Source: Planctomycetota bacterium
Lineage (GTDB): Bacteria; Planctomycetota; UBA1135; GCA-002686595
Assembly (NCBI GenBank): GCA_020853575.1
Contig: JADYYP010000075.1
Span: 62,001 to 126,000 of the forward strand
Length of the DNA: 64,000 nucleotides
Direction of reading: 5' to 3'
In this document: piece after piece, positions 1 to 7,333 of the stretch
Numbering within the stretch: position 1 is the stretch's first letter
How the letters are laid out: every line of letters begins with the position of its first letter
The notes under the pieces: model-generated
The model's database searches: none
What the model was told of the DNA's origin: nothing
The model's input: the letters and a program-made list of their open reading frames with translations, nothing else
Translations under genes and position numbers: made by a program

Positions 1-1
1 C

Positions 2-412
2 GGCGACGAGTTGGTGATCGGTGGCGACATCCGCGATGACGGATTCGACCCCTACGACGGCTTCGGCATCGAGAGCGGGGAGCCCTTCGACGTCGAGTTC
101 TACCTCGAGCCCGTCGACTCCTACGCGGACCTCGACCTCGGTGTCTGGGACCCCGTGCGCGGCGAGTTCGTGCTGCTCTGGGACAGTCCAGACGCCGTCG
201 AGAGCGGCCGTTTCACGGTGCCGGGCACGTTCGACCAGTTCCAACTCGTGGTGATGTCCTTCGACGGAGACGCCGAGTACCGCCTGTACGTGTGGATCGA
301 GCCCGCGACGTTTTTCACGCCCCTCGCGGCCGCGGCCGCGCCCTCCAAGGCCGCGCGTCCAGTACCGCTCGAGCTCTACCACCCCGAGGACATGCGGCCG
401 CCAGTGGACTGA
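2..412 (+). CDS. C-terminal part of an exported beta-rich protein (5' truncated)
   Basis: The frame is open from the left edge of the window (base 2), so only about 136 C-terminal residues are visible and the true start lies outside. The visible part is acidic and rich in Asp, Val, Phe and Tyr, with alternating hydrophobic residues typical of a beta-sandwich. It resembles the bacterial pre-peptidase C-terminal (PPC) type of domain found at the end of secreted proteins: a polar-substituted beta domain with a DLDLGVWDP stretch. A short Ala/Pro-rich tail with an LxLYHPEDM end follows. No catalytic motif is visible. The domain assignment is a fold-level guess; that this is the end of a larger extracellular protein is the more secure part. 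Confidence 0.55.
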   Translation, partial: GDELVIGGDIRDDGFDPYDGFGIESGEPFDVEFYLEPVDSYADLDLGVWDPVRGEFVLLWDSPDAVESGRFTVPGTFDQFQLVVMSFDGDAEYRLYVWIEPATFFTPLAAAAAPSKAARPVPLELYHPEDMRPPVD

Positions 413-500
413 CGGCGCAGCCAGCGCGAAGAAGGCGCGGATCGCAAAGGACGCCGCTCGGCGGGAAGCAAGCCCAAACAGCGGCGTCCATCATTGCGCC

Positions 501-830
501 ATGAAGCCCTTGATCCTCGTAACCAGCCTGATCTTCGGTGCGGCGGCCCTCGCCGGGGGCGTGCGCGCGATGCTGATGGAGCGCGCGGACGAACAGACGG
601 TGGCCTACTACTCCGACGGCGCGCGCAAGAACGCCATCACCGTCGTCGATGGAACCAAGCAAGGCCCCGCCGAGCAGTGGTACCCCAGCGGCAATCCGGA
701 GTGGCGCGGCCAATACGCGGACGGCTTTCGCCAGGGCGAGTGGACCTTCTGGAACGAGGACGGCAGCGTCGACGTCGAGCGCAGCGGGCTCTACGAACAG
801 GGAAAGAAGATCGCGGATCTGGATGCGTGA
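501..830 (+). CDS. Small membrane-anchored MORN-repeat-variant protein
   Basis: This encodes a 109-residue protein. Residues 1-24 form a signal peptide or membrane anchor (MKPLILVTSLIFGAAALAGG). Residues 35-100 hold MORN_2-like YwqK-type units, seen as the spaced YxSGNPEWRGQYxDGFRQGEWTFW pattern, in which Tyr/Gly/Trp recur about every 20-24 residues. Such repeats are common in small exported planctomycete and Bacteroidetes proteins and usually have no enzymatic role. The gene stands alone, facing the convergent ABC transporter operon. The ATG at 501 is chosen because it gives a complete signal sequence. Confidence 0.7.
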   Translation: MKPLILVTSLIFGAAALAGGVRAMLMERADEQTVAYYSDGARKNAITVVDGTKQGPAEQWYPSGNPEWRGQYADGFRQGEWTFWNEDGSVDVERSGLYEQGKKIADLDA

Positions 831-877
831 GTCGAGGCTCCACGCGAGCGCACGGGTCCGAGTTGCGCGGTTCTAGG

Positions 878-901
878 CGGCGCTCGTTCAACCGAGCGCC
901 G
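878..901. terminator. Possible convergent terminator hairpin
   Basis: There is a perfect 9-bp inverted repeat (arms 878-886 and 893-901, 6-nt loop) between the convergent MORN-type gene and the ABC permease gene; it overlaps the permease stop codon. No T-tract follows on either strand, so intrinsic termination is only a possibility. Confidence 0.3.
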
Positions 902-1682
902 AGTTGTAGCGCCTGAAGCTCGCGCGCCACAGGCGAAACACCGCCAGGCCGAGCGCGAGCAGCCAGGCCGTATGCGCGACGGCTTCCAGCACTCCCATCC
1001 GACCCAGCGCCATCGCCGCTGGGATCGTCGACACGGCCGCGATCGGAACCACCGACGTCAGGAACTGACGATAGCGCAACGGGAAGACGTCGGCAGGCCG
1101 GTCGGCCATGGTCATCGAAACCTCCCAGCCCACGTTCGAGAGGTCCGAGTTGACCACGTAGAACTCCGAGATCGTGAACAGCACGCTGAGCACGGTGCGC
1201 CCCCAGAACGACAGCACCGCGCCCCAGGCGACGAGCGCGACGACGCGCAGCGGCAGGCCCTGGTAGTAGTCGACCAACGCGTACGCGAGCCACGCCCAGG
1301 CCATGGCGGAATTGACCACCGCTTCCAGACTGAAGCGCTGGAAGAAGTACATGAAGATCGGTGATCCGGGCCGCATGCGCACGGTGTCGAGCACGCCGTC
1401 TTTCAACTCACGCCCGAAGTGCCAACCCTGTCCGAGCCACATCATCCAAAACGCGTCGGAAACGAAGAGAAAGCCCAGGAACACGCGCACCTCGCCCTTC
1501 GACCACCCCGCGATCGCATCGGTGTGCGCGAACAGGATCTCGAAGGTCAGGATGTGGATCGAATACCAGAACGCGTCCATCAGCACCTGACACAGGAACT
1601 CGACGCGGAACTGCGTCTTGCGCAGCACGCCCACGCGCGCGAAAGCGCGAGCCAATCGCACGTAGTGCAGCGGCGAGTTCAT
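888..1682 (-). CDS. ABC-2 family transporter permease (COG3694-like)
   Basis: This is a 264-residue polytopic membrane protein with about six hydrophobic segments, starting with an amphipathic N-terminus (YVRLARAFARVGVLRKTQFR). The architecture matches the permeases of the uncharacterised ABC-2 export system whose parts are COG4586 (ATPase), COG4587 and COG3694 (permeases). It is the last gene of a three-gene set: its ATG lies 2 nt after the stop of the second permease, and the ATPase is just upstream. The three products should form one inner-membrane exporter. The substrate cannot be read from sequence; drug, lipid or polysaccharide export are all possible. Confidence 0.85.
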   Translation of the reverse strand: MNSPLHYVRLARAFARVGVLRKTQFRVEFLCQVLMDAFWYSIHILTFEILFAHTDAIAGWSKGEVRVFLGFLFVSDAFWMMWLGQGWHFGRELKDGVLDTVRMRPGSPIFMYFFQRFSLEAVVNSAMAWAWLAYALVDYYQGLPLRVVALVAWGAVLSFWGRTVLSVLFTISEFYVVNSDLSNVGWEVSMTMADRPADVFPLRYRQFLTSVVPIAAVSTIPAAMALGRMGVLEAVAHTAWLLALGLAVFRLWRASFRRYNSALG

Positions 1683-1684
1683 CC

Positions 1685-2530
1685 TCACATCCCCGCTCCG
1701 ACATAGCGGAACAGCCCGCGGCGCCACAGTGCCTGGCGCGCAATCTCGAGCACCACGATGCTCCCGGTGAGCACCGCCAAGCCGCGCCCGAAGTCGGCGT
1801 GCTCGAGCCGGCCGAGGAACAACTCGACCGGAGCGCTCACGGCCCAGTACGGAAAAGCCCAATGGAACACGGCGCGCAGCGCGGGCGGCATGACCGAAAC
1901 GGGCACCAGCGTGCCTGCCACGAAGCTGAACACGAAGGCGGTCATCGCGAACAACGTCCACACGACGTCCAACCAGAACGCCAAGATGTTGACGATGAAG
2001 CACACCAGGAAGTAGCAGTAGCTTCCGAGCAGCACCAGCACGAGCGCCTCGATCCCGGCCGTGACGCTCACCGGCACGGGCCACGTCTCGGGCGCGCAAA
2101 TGCGGCCCAGGACCCACAGCACCACCAGCACCGCGCCCTGGACCGTGAGGTGCTGTCCGAATCGCGCCAAGGCCAACAGGTAGTAGCGCAGCGGCATCAC
2201 CAGGTACTTGGTGACGTAGCCCTGGAACACCTGATCGGCGAGGTCGAGCCCGCGCTGGTGGAAGAGCAGCTTCTCGCTGGTCGCGGCCAGGATCAGGTAG
2301 CTGGTCATCGAGCCCGCGTCGTAACTACCGATCCGAGCTCCCGGGGCGGCCAAGATCCCGCGGTACACGAAGATCATCACCAGCGGTCGCCACATGCCGC
2401 GCATCAACTCGCGCACGAAGAACCCCACACGCCAGGTGGTGACCTTGCGCAGCTCGTAGGCCCAGGCCGCCAGCAACAGGCGGACGTCGCGCACCGCGCG
2501 CAACTGCAGCGAATCGAGCGCGCTAGCCAC
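1685..2530 (-). CDS. ABC-2 family transporter permease (COG4587-like)
   Basis: This is a 281-residue integral membrane protein with an N-terminal cytosolic helix (LRAVRDVRLLLAAWAYELRK) and about six transmembrane segments, including a long hydrophobic stretch in the C-terminal half (FLVCFIVNILAFWLDVVW). It is the partner permease of the gene at 888-1682. The start codon overlaps the end of the ATPase gene by 8 nt, which suggests translational coupling and fixed stoichiometry in one complex. It has no sequence feature that reveals the substrate. Confidence 0.85.
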   Translation of the reverse strand: MASALDSLQLRAVRDVRLLLAAWAYELRKVTTWRVGFFVRELMRGMWRPLVMIFVYRGILAAPGARIGSYDAGSMTSYLILAATSEKLLFHQRGLDLADQVFQGYVTKYLVMPLRYYLLALARFGQHLTVQGAVLVVLWVLGRICAPETWPVPVSVTAGIEALVLVLLGSYCYFLVCFIVNILAFWLDVVWTLFAMTAFVFSFVAGTLVPVSVMPPALRAVFHWAFPYWAVSAPVELFLGRLEHADFGRGLAVLTGSIVVLEIARQALWRRGLFRYVGAGM

Positions 2531-3554
2531 CCGGTGCCTCGCGCTGCGGATCCTGGCCTTGGAAGATCTGCCGGATCAGGTGCTCGAGCGGCTGGCGTTC
2601 GATGGACAGGTCCCGCACGTCGAACAGCTCGAACAGCAGCGGCACGAAGCGCTGCACGTTGGCCGCGGGAACGCTGAATACGAGCGACATGGGCGCGGAG
2701 CGCTCGAGCGTCGCGGAATGGAGCGCGATGCGCGCAGCGAGCTCCGGCTGCCAGGTGCGGGACTGCGGCTCGAGGTGCAGCTCGATCGAACGTCGGTCGT
2801 AGACGCGCGCCTTGAGATCGGCCAGTTCGCCGTCGAACAGCACGCGGCCCGCACGCAGAATGACCAGGCGCCGGCACGTCTCCTCGATGTCCTCCATGTC
2901 GTGGCTGGTGAGCACGATGGTCACGCCACGTTGGCGGTTGATCTCGACCAAGTAGCGTCGGATCGTCTCGCGCGAGAGCAAGTCGAGCCCGATCGTCGGC
3001 TCGTCGAGGAACACGACGTCGGGTTCGTGCAAGAAGGCGCCGATGATCTCCATCTTCATGCGCTCGCCGAGCGACAGCTGCCTCAACTGTCGAGTGAGCT
3101 TGTCGGTCACGTCCAAGCGCGCCGCCGAATCCGCGATGCGCGCTTCGAACGCGGCCGAAGGCACCGAGTAGATTTCGCGCAGCAGCCGGAACGAATCGAT
3201 CGCCGGCAAGTCCCACCACAGTTGCGAACGCTGCCCCATGACGATCGCCAAGCGGCGCTTGTGCTCGTCGCGCAGGTGGAAACTGTCGCGTCCGAACATC
3301 GTCGCACGGCCCGATGTCACCGGCGTGATGCCGGTCAGACACTTGACCAGGGTGGTCTTCCCGGCGCCGTTGGCACCGATCAGACCGACGAACTCGCCAC
3401 GACCGATCCTGAGCTCGACCTCGGCCAGCGCGACCACCTCGCGTCGATCGCGCTTCACGAAGTCGAGCACGAATCCCGCCAAGCCTGGCCGCCGCTTCCA
3501 CGTGCGGAACACCTTGCCGATTCCCGCGGCGTGGAGCAGTGCCTCTTCGCTCAT
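2523..3554 (-). CDS. ABC-2 type transporter ATP-binding protein (COG4586-like)
   Basis: This is a 343-residue ATPase. It has Walker A GANGAGKTT at residues 60-68, signature LSLGERMKME at 160-169, Walker B DVVFLDEP at 179-186 and the H-loop His218. The Glu/Arg substitution in the signature (LSLGERM) and the C-terminal extension of about 100 residues after the H-loop fit the COG4586 family of exporter ATPases paired with two small ABC-2 permeases. The ATG at 3554 is preferred to an in-frame upstream ATG at 3590 because family members begin a few residues before the first beta strand. It energises the exporter formed with the two downstream permeases. Confidence 0.9.
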   Translation of the reverse strand: MSEEALLHAAGIGKVFRTWKRRPGLAGFVLDFVKRDRREVVALAEVELRIGRGEFVGLIGANGAGKTTLVKCLTGITPVTSGRATMFGRDSFHLRDEHKRRLAIVMGQRSQLWWDLPAIDSFRLLREIYSVPSAAFEARIADSAARLDVTDKLTRQLRQLSLGERMKMEIIGAFLHEPDVVFLDEPTIGLDLLSRETIRRYLVEINRQRGVTIVLTSHDMEDIEETCRRLVILRAGRVLFDGELADLKARVYDRRSIELHLEPQSRTWQPELAARIALHSATLERSAPMSLVFSVPAANVQRFVPLLFELFDVRDLSIERQPLEHLIRQIFQGQDPQREAPGG

Positions 3555-3606
3555 CCGCGCGATTGTGTCGAGTGCGACCCGACAGCTCAACCGCGCGCAA
3601 CGCGAC

Positions 3607-4911
3607 TCACGGCTGGCTCGAGGATCGTGCGGCGAGGCGCTCCGCCAACACGCGCAGATGTTCTCGATCGCGATCGGCCAAGTCCACGAGCTCGCGCGGG
3701 TCGTGCGCCAGATCGTACACGCGCCCCGCGCCGCGCTCCGAATCCAGGATCAGCTTCCAAGGGCCGTCGCGCACCCCTCGCAGGTCCACTGCGCGCGTCC
3801 GCGCCCCGAGCAGGTGTGGGTCGTCTTGCACTCCGAAAAACACCGCTTCTGGCCGCGCTGGGAGCCGCTGCTCAACGTCGAGCCAGCCACCGCAGGCGCC
3901 CGCGGGCGGAGCAGACTCTGGAGCGACCAAGTCCAAGACCGTCCGCGCGAGTCCGCACAGACTGACCGGACGTCGTTCGATGGCACCGCTGGCACATGCG
4001 CGCGAGCGCAGGATCAGCGGAACGTGAACCAGCTCGTCGTGGAGTGAGTGACCGTCACCGATCCAGCCACGGTCGTTCCACTCGAACCCGGCGCTGCCGA
4101 CGACGATGAGCAACGTCTCGTCCAACACCTGGCGTCGCTCGAGATCGGCGACGATGCGCGCGACGGCGCGGTCCGCCTCGCGGACTTCGGCCGAGTACAG
4201 GGCGCGAATAGCCCTGAGCTCCGCCGCATCCAACGTCTCCCGCGCAACCTGCAGATAGTCCAGGCTCTCGCCTCCACGCAGCGCGCCCGCAAGCTCGATG
4301 CGCCCCTCGTCTTCCGAGTGGCGGACGAGCGGTGGCTTGGGGTCGGAGAGGTGCGCGAACAGGAAAAACGGCCGGGTGCTGGGCTCGTACAGATCGAGCA
4401 ATTGGATCACACGCTGCGCCACGCGGTCCGACGTCGGCTCGCCCAGCGCCTCGACGTCGACCGTCGAAAACGTCGCGAAGCCTTGATCCAGTCCGCGCGC
4501 CCGACCTGCCCGGAAGTCACTGGCGACCCCGAAGGTGTCGAAGCCGCGCTCTGCCAGGACCTCGGCCAGGGTACGTGCGTCCGCGTCGAGCACGTCGTGG
4601 TCGTTCTGCACGCCGTGCTCCCACGGCAACCGCCCAGTCCACATGGACGCAAGACTCGGAACGTTGCACGGAGCGCTGGCGTAGGCGGCATCGAAGCGCA
4701 GGCCGGATTCGGCCAGCGCATCGAGCGCCGGTGTCGACGTCGTCGGACCGCCCCAGGCGCCGACTTCGTCGCAGCGCAGGCCGTCGATGGCGATCACCAC
4801 GACGTTCCGCGGTCGCTCACTGCCGCGTGCGCACGCCGCCACGAGTGCGAGCACGAACGTCGGCCACGCCCTCCTACGGCGCTTCTCCGTCCCTCTGATA
4901 CGTGTAAACAC
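3607..4911 (-). CDS. Sulfatase-fold protein, probable pseudoenzyme
   Basis: This is a 434-residue protein with a basic N-terminus, a hydrophobic segment and a possible lipobox (VAAC), so it is exported or lipid-anchored. The fold is that of the alkaline phosphatase/sulfatase superfamily: IDGLRCDEVG near residue 42, the APxxxPSxxSxxTG segment at 80-93, and GDGHSLHDELVHVPLI at 285-300. Key residues are missing. The nucleophile position is Asn83 instead of Cys/Ser/Thr; the metal-binding Asp-His pair of the usual TSDHGE segment is Ser273-Ala274; and the His of the usual GHG is Asp286. Catalysis of the family type is therefore unlikely. The GTG start overlaps the upstream PTPS-like gene by 38 nt and is not certain. 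Confidence 0.8.
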   Translation of the reverse strand: MFTRIRGTEKRRRRAWPTFVLALVAACARGSERPRNVVVIAIDGLRCDEVGAWGGPTTSTPALDALAESGLRFDAAYASAPCNVPSLASMWTGRLPWEHGVQNDHDVLDADARTLAEVLAERGFDTFGVASDFRAGRARGLDQGFATFSTVDVEALGEPTSDRVAQRVIQLLDLYEPSTRPFFLFAHLSDPKPPLVRHSEDEGRIELAGALRGGESLDYLQVARETLDAAELRAIRALYSAEVREADRAVARIVADLERRQVLDETLLIVVGSAGFEWNDRGWIGDGHSLHDELVHVPLILRSRACASGAIERRPVSLCGLARTVLDLVAPESAPPAGACGGWLDVEQRLPARPEAVFFGVQDDPHLLGARTRAVDLRGVRDGPWKLILDSERGAGRVYDLAHDPRELVDLADRDREHLRVLAERLAARSSSQP

Positions 4912-5380
4912 CAGCCTGCCCCGCAGTCTCCTCCACCGAGACCCGCAAACGCGCGATCTCGAGCTCCTCGAAGCGCGCCTGCAAGCGCCGCCGAAGCTCC
5001 CGCGCCACCCAGCCCGCGAGATTCTCCGAACTCGTGTTGTTGATCGGCAGGACGATCACGTCGCCCGTAGGCGCGGCGTAGAAAAGCCCGCGGTACAGCA
5101 CTTCCGTCACACCGTCGGGGCGCGCGCGGTGCGTCAGAGACGGGTGCGTTCCGGGCACCAACCAGTGCTCATCGAGCTCGTCGACCAGCTCGCGCACCAC
5201 TGGCTTCACTTGCTTGAAGTCGAGCACGAGCCCGTGAAGCGAGAGCCGCGCGGCGATTTCGACACGCACGCGGTAATTGTGTCCGTGCAAGCGCTCCGAA
5301 CTGCCGTCGGGGAAGATCAGGAAGTGCGCCGCGGAGAACTTGAAGTACTCCTTGGCGAGCGAGATCGACCATTGTTCCAT
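4874..5380 (-). CDS. 6-pyruvoyl-tetrahydropterin synthase/6-carboxytetrahydropterin synthase family protein
   Basis: This is a 168-residue member of the PTPS/QueD family, which converts dihydroneopterin triphosphate in queuosine or tetrahydropterin routes. Zinc ligands are present: His19 (SAAH), His32 and His34 (LHGHNY). The LDEH segment and the C-terminal VEETAGQAGVY, with the substrate-binding Glu, are also intact. The catalytic Cys four residues before the HGH (Cys27 in E. coli QueD) is replaced by Ser28. About 25 extra residues sit between the LDEH and SSENLA blocks. The ATG at 5380 is preferred over a frame extension to 5419 because it places FKFSAAH at the usual position. No other queuosine gene is nearby. 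Confidence 0.8.
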   Translation of the reverse strand: MEQWSISLAKEYFKFSAAHFLIFPDGSSERLHGHNYRVRVEIAARLSLHGLVLDFKQVKPVVRELVDELDEHWLVPGTHPSLTHRARPDGVTEVLYRGLFYAAPTGDVIVLPINNTSSENLAGWVARELRRRLQARFEELEIARLRVSVEETAGQAGVYTYQRDGEAP

Positions 5381-5441
5381 CGAGCGAGAGCCTAACCTCT
5401 CGCCGGGCGCGCGTCGCAAGGGGCGCTGTGGGACGCGCTCG

Positions 5442-6140
5442 TCAGAGTCCGTCGTTGACCGACGTCGACTGGATGCGCACGACCGGCGTCAGCCCCTGCG
5501 GGTCGGACACATAGGGCACGCCCCAGGCGTCGTTCAGGTATTCGGCCTTGGTCGGCAGCATGCCGCGCAACACGAGTTGGTCGAGCGCGGAGCTCCAATC
5601 CGAGTCGAGCGGATCGGTGGTCAAGTAGAGCCCGTTGTAGAGCTGAACCGCTTGGTTGATGAGCTTGAGCTCGTCCAAGGTCTGCTGGCGTCGAATCCAA
5701 GTGACATCCAGCGCGATCTCCAAGTCGTCCGTGTCGCCGAACGTCGCGTTGCCACCGCTGCTGGTGATCGAGAGCACGTCAGCCGTGGCGTCGAGCTGGT
5801 ACGGCCGTGACCAAGCGTCGACCTCGTAGCCCGACAGACCGCTCACCGCGTCCGTGACCACGCCCGGCAGGTAGGGTCCGGACCAACCACTGACTCCGCT
5901 GTCCGCGAGCAGGTCCGCGACCGAGTCGGGCAGCACCCCGCTGTCGCGGAACAACTCGGCGCACGCATCCGCGAGGACCTGCAACTCCTCGCGCGTAGCC
6001 TTCTTCGCCTTGTAGGCGAGGATCTTGCTCGTCACCGGCACCGCGGCGCCAACGAGCACGGCCATGATCGCGATGGCCACGATCATCTCGATCAACGTGA
6101 AACCGCGCCGCGCGCGCCGGGAGAGTTCGAGGGTGTTCAT
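5442..6140 (-). CDS. gspG: Type II secretion major pseudopilin GspG-like, with a second head-like domain
   Basis: This is a 232-residue prepilin. Residues 1-35 hold the class III signal with the cleavage/methylation motif RRGFTLIEMIVAIAIMAVL (cleavage before the Phe). A helix and a GspG-type globular part (DAWSRPYQL) follow, up to about residue 145. The protein then continues with another helix (RRQQTLDELKLINQAVQLYNG) and a second DAWGVPY motif, as if the head domain were duplicated without the membrane helix. It is the last gene of the secretion operon and its ATG overlaps the stop of gspF by 4 nt. It should assemble the periplasmic pseudopilus. Confidence 0.88.
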   Translation of the reverse strand: MNTLELSRRARRGFTLIEMIVAIAIMAVLVGAAVPVTSKILAYKAKKATREELQVLADACAELFRDSGVLPDSVADLLADSGVSGWSGPYLPGVVTDAVSGLSGYEVDAWSRPYQLDATADVLSITSSGGNATFGDTDDLEIALDVTWIRRQQTLDELKLINQAVQLYNGLYLTTDPLDSDWSSALDQLVLRGMLPTKAEYLNDAWGVPYVSDPQGLTPVVRIQSTSVNDGL

Positions 6141-7333
6141 CCGATGGTCTCGTAGAGCTCGAAGATCGGGAGCAGGGCCGCGAGCAAGATGACGGCGACG
6201 ACGAAGCCCGCGACCAGCAACATGCCCGGCTCCATCACGGCCAGGAAGCGCTTGACCGTGCGCGGGATCTCCTCGTCGAAATACGCCACGAGCTTCGCCA
6301 GACATTGGTCGAGTTCGCCGGTCTTCTCTCCGATCGAGACCAGCTGCACGAGCATGGAGTCGATCAACGACTCCTGCTCGAAGGCCTGCGTGATCGTCTG
6401 GCCGCGTCGCACCGAAGACGAGGCGCGCTCGAAGGCCGCCGACAACGCGCTGTTGCCACAGGTCGCCCCGGCGACGTTCAACACGGTGAACACGTCGCAA
6501 CCGGCGCTCTGCAGCACGCTGGCCGTCGAGGCGAAGCGTGAAGTCGCGATCTGGCCCGCGACATGGCCGAACTTCGGAATGTGCAGGATCCAGGCGTCGA
6601 GACGGCGCGCGCCGGCCGGGCTGCGGCGCATCAGGACGTAGCCAGCCCCCAGCGCGAACGCGCCGACCGCCAGCGCGATCCAGTTGCCGGTGAGGAAGTC
6701 GGAGATCCCCAACACCAGGCGCGTCTCGAACGGGAGCTGCGCGCGGCCCCCGGGAAAAAGACCGATGATCCTCGGCAGCACGAAATAGAGCAGCACCAGC
6801 ACCAGGCCGAACAGCGCGAAGAACAGGATCGTCGGATAGATCAGCGCTTGGATGGTCGTCGCGCGGATGCCACGGGTCCACTCCATGTAGCGCGCCAAGC
6901 GAGTGAGCACCACGTCCAGCGCTCCCGAGGCCTCGGCGGCGCGCACCGAGGCTCGATAGACCACGGGAAAAGACCTGGGTTGCTTGTCCATCGCATCGGA
7001 GAGCGACGTGCCAGCGCGCAGATTGCGCACGAGCTCGGTCACGACCGCGCGGCTGCGTGCGCGCGGCAGCCGCGCACCGATGCTCTCCAATCCCTCCACG
7101 ATGTGGATGCCGGCGCTGGACACGATCGCCAGTTGGTTGGTGAGCGCGATCAGGTCGTCGGGATGCATGCGGCGCGCGGCCAACGAGCGCTCGGTGGCGA
7201 CCACAGCGGCCTTGGTCAGCAACAGCCCGCGCGCCTCGAGCTCACGGTCGAGCTCGAGCTCGTCGCGCGCGCTCAAGCGCCCGCGACTCTCGGTTCCAGT
7301 CGGACCGAGCGCCACGTACTGGTAGGTGTTCAT
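6137..7333 (-). CDS. gspF: Type II secretion inner-membrane platform protein GspF
   Basis: This is a 398-residue protein with the two T2SSF repeats of the family (about residues 65-190 and 270-390), each built of helices and followed by a transmembrane segment. About three hydrophobic segments are visible, e.g. LIYPTILFFALFGLVLVLLY and the C-terminal MLLVAGFVVAVILLAALLPI. The N-terminal NTYQYVALGPTGTESRG strand matches GspF/PilC. It anchors the GspE ATPase to the membrane platform. The ATG overlaps the stop of gspE by 4 nt, and its own stop overlaps gspG by 4 nt. Confidence 0.93.
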   Translation of the reverse strand: MNTYQYVALGPTGTESRGRLSARDELELDRELEARGLLLTKAAVVATERSLAARRMHPDDLIALTNQLAIVSSAGIHIVEGLESIGARLPRARSRAVVTELVRNLRAGTSLSDAMDKQPRSFPVVYRASVRAAEASGALDVVLTRLARYMEWTRGIRATTIQALIYPTILFFALFGLVLVLLYFVLPRIIGLFPGGRAQLPFETRLVLGISDFLTGNWIALAVGAFALGAGYVLMRRSPAGARRLDAWILHIPKFGHVAGQIATSRFASTASVLQSAGCDVFTVLNVAGATCGNSALSAAFERASSSVRRGQTITQAFEQESLIDSMLVQLVSIGEKTGELDQCLAKLVAYFDEEIPRTVKRFLAVMEPGMLLVAGFVVAVILLAALLPIFELYETIG

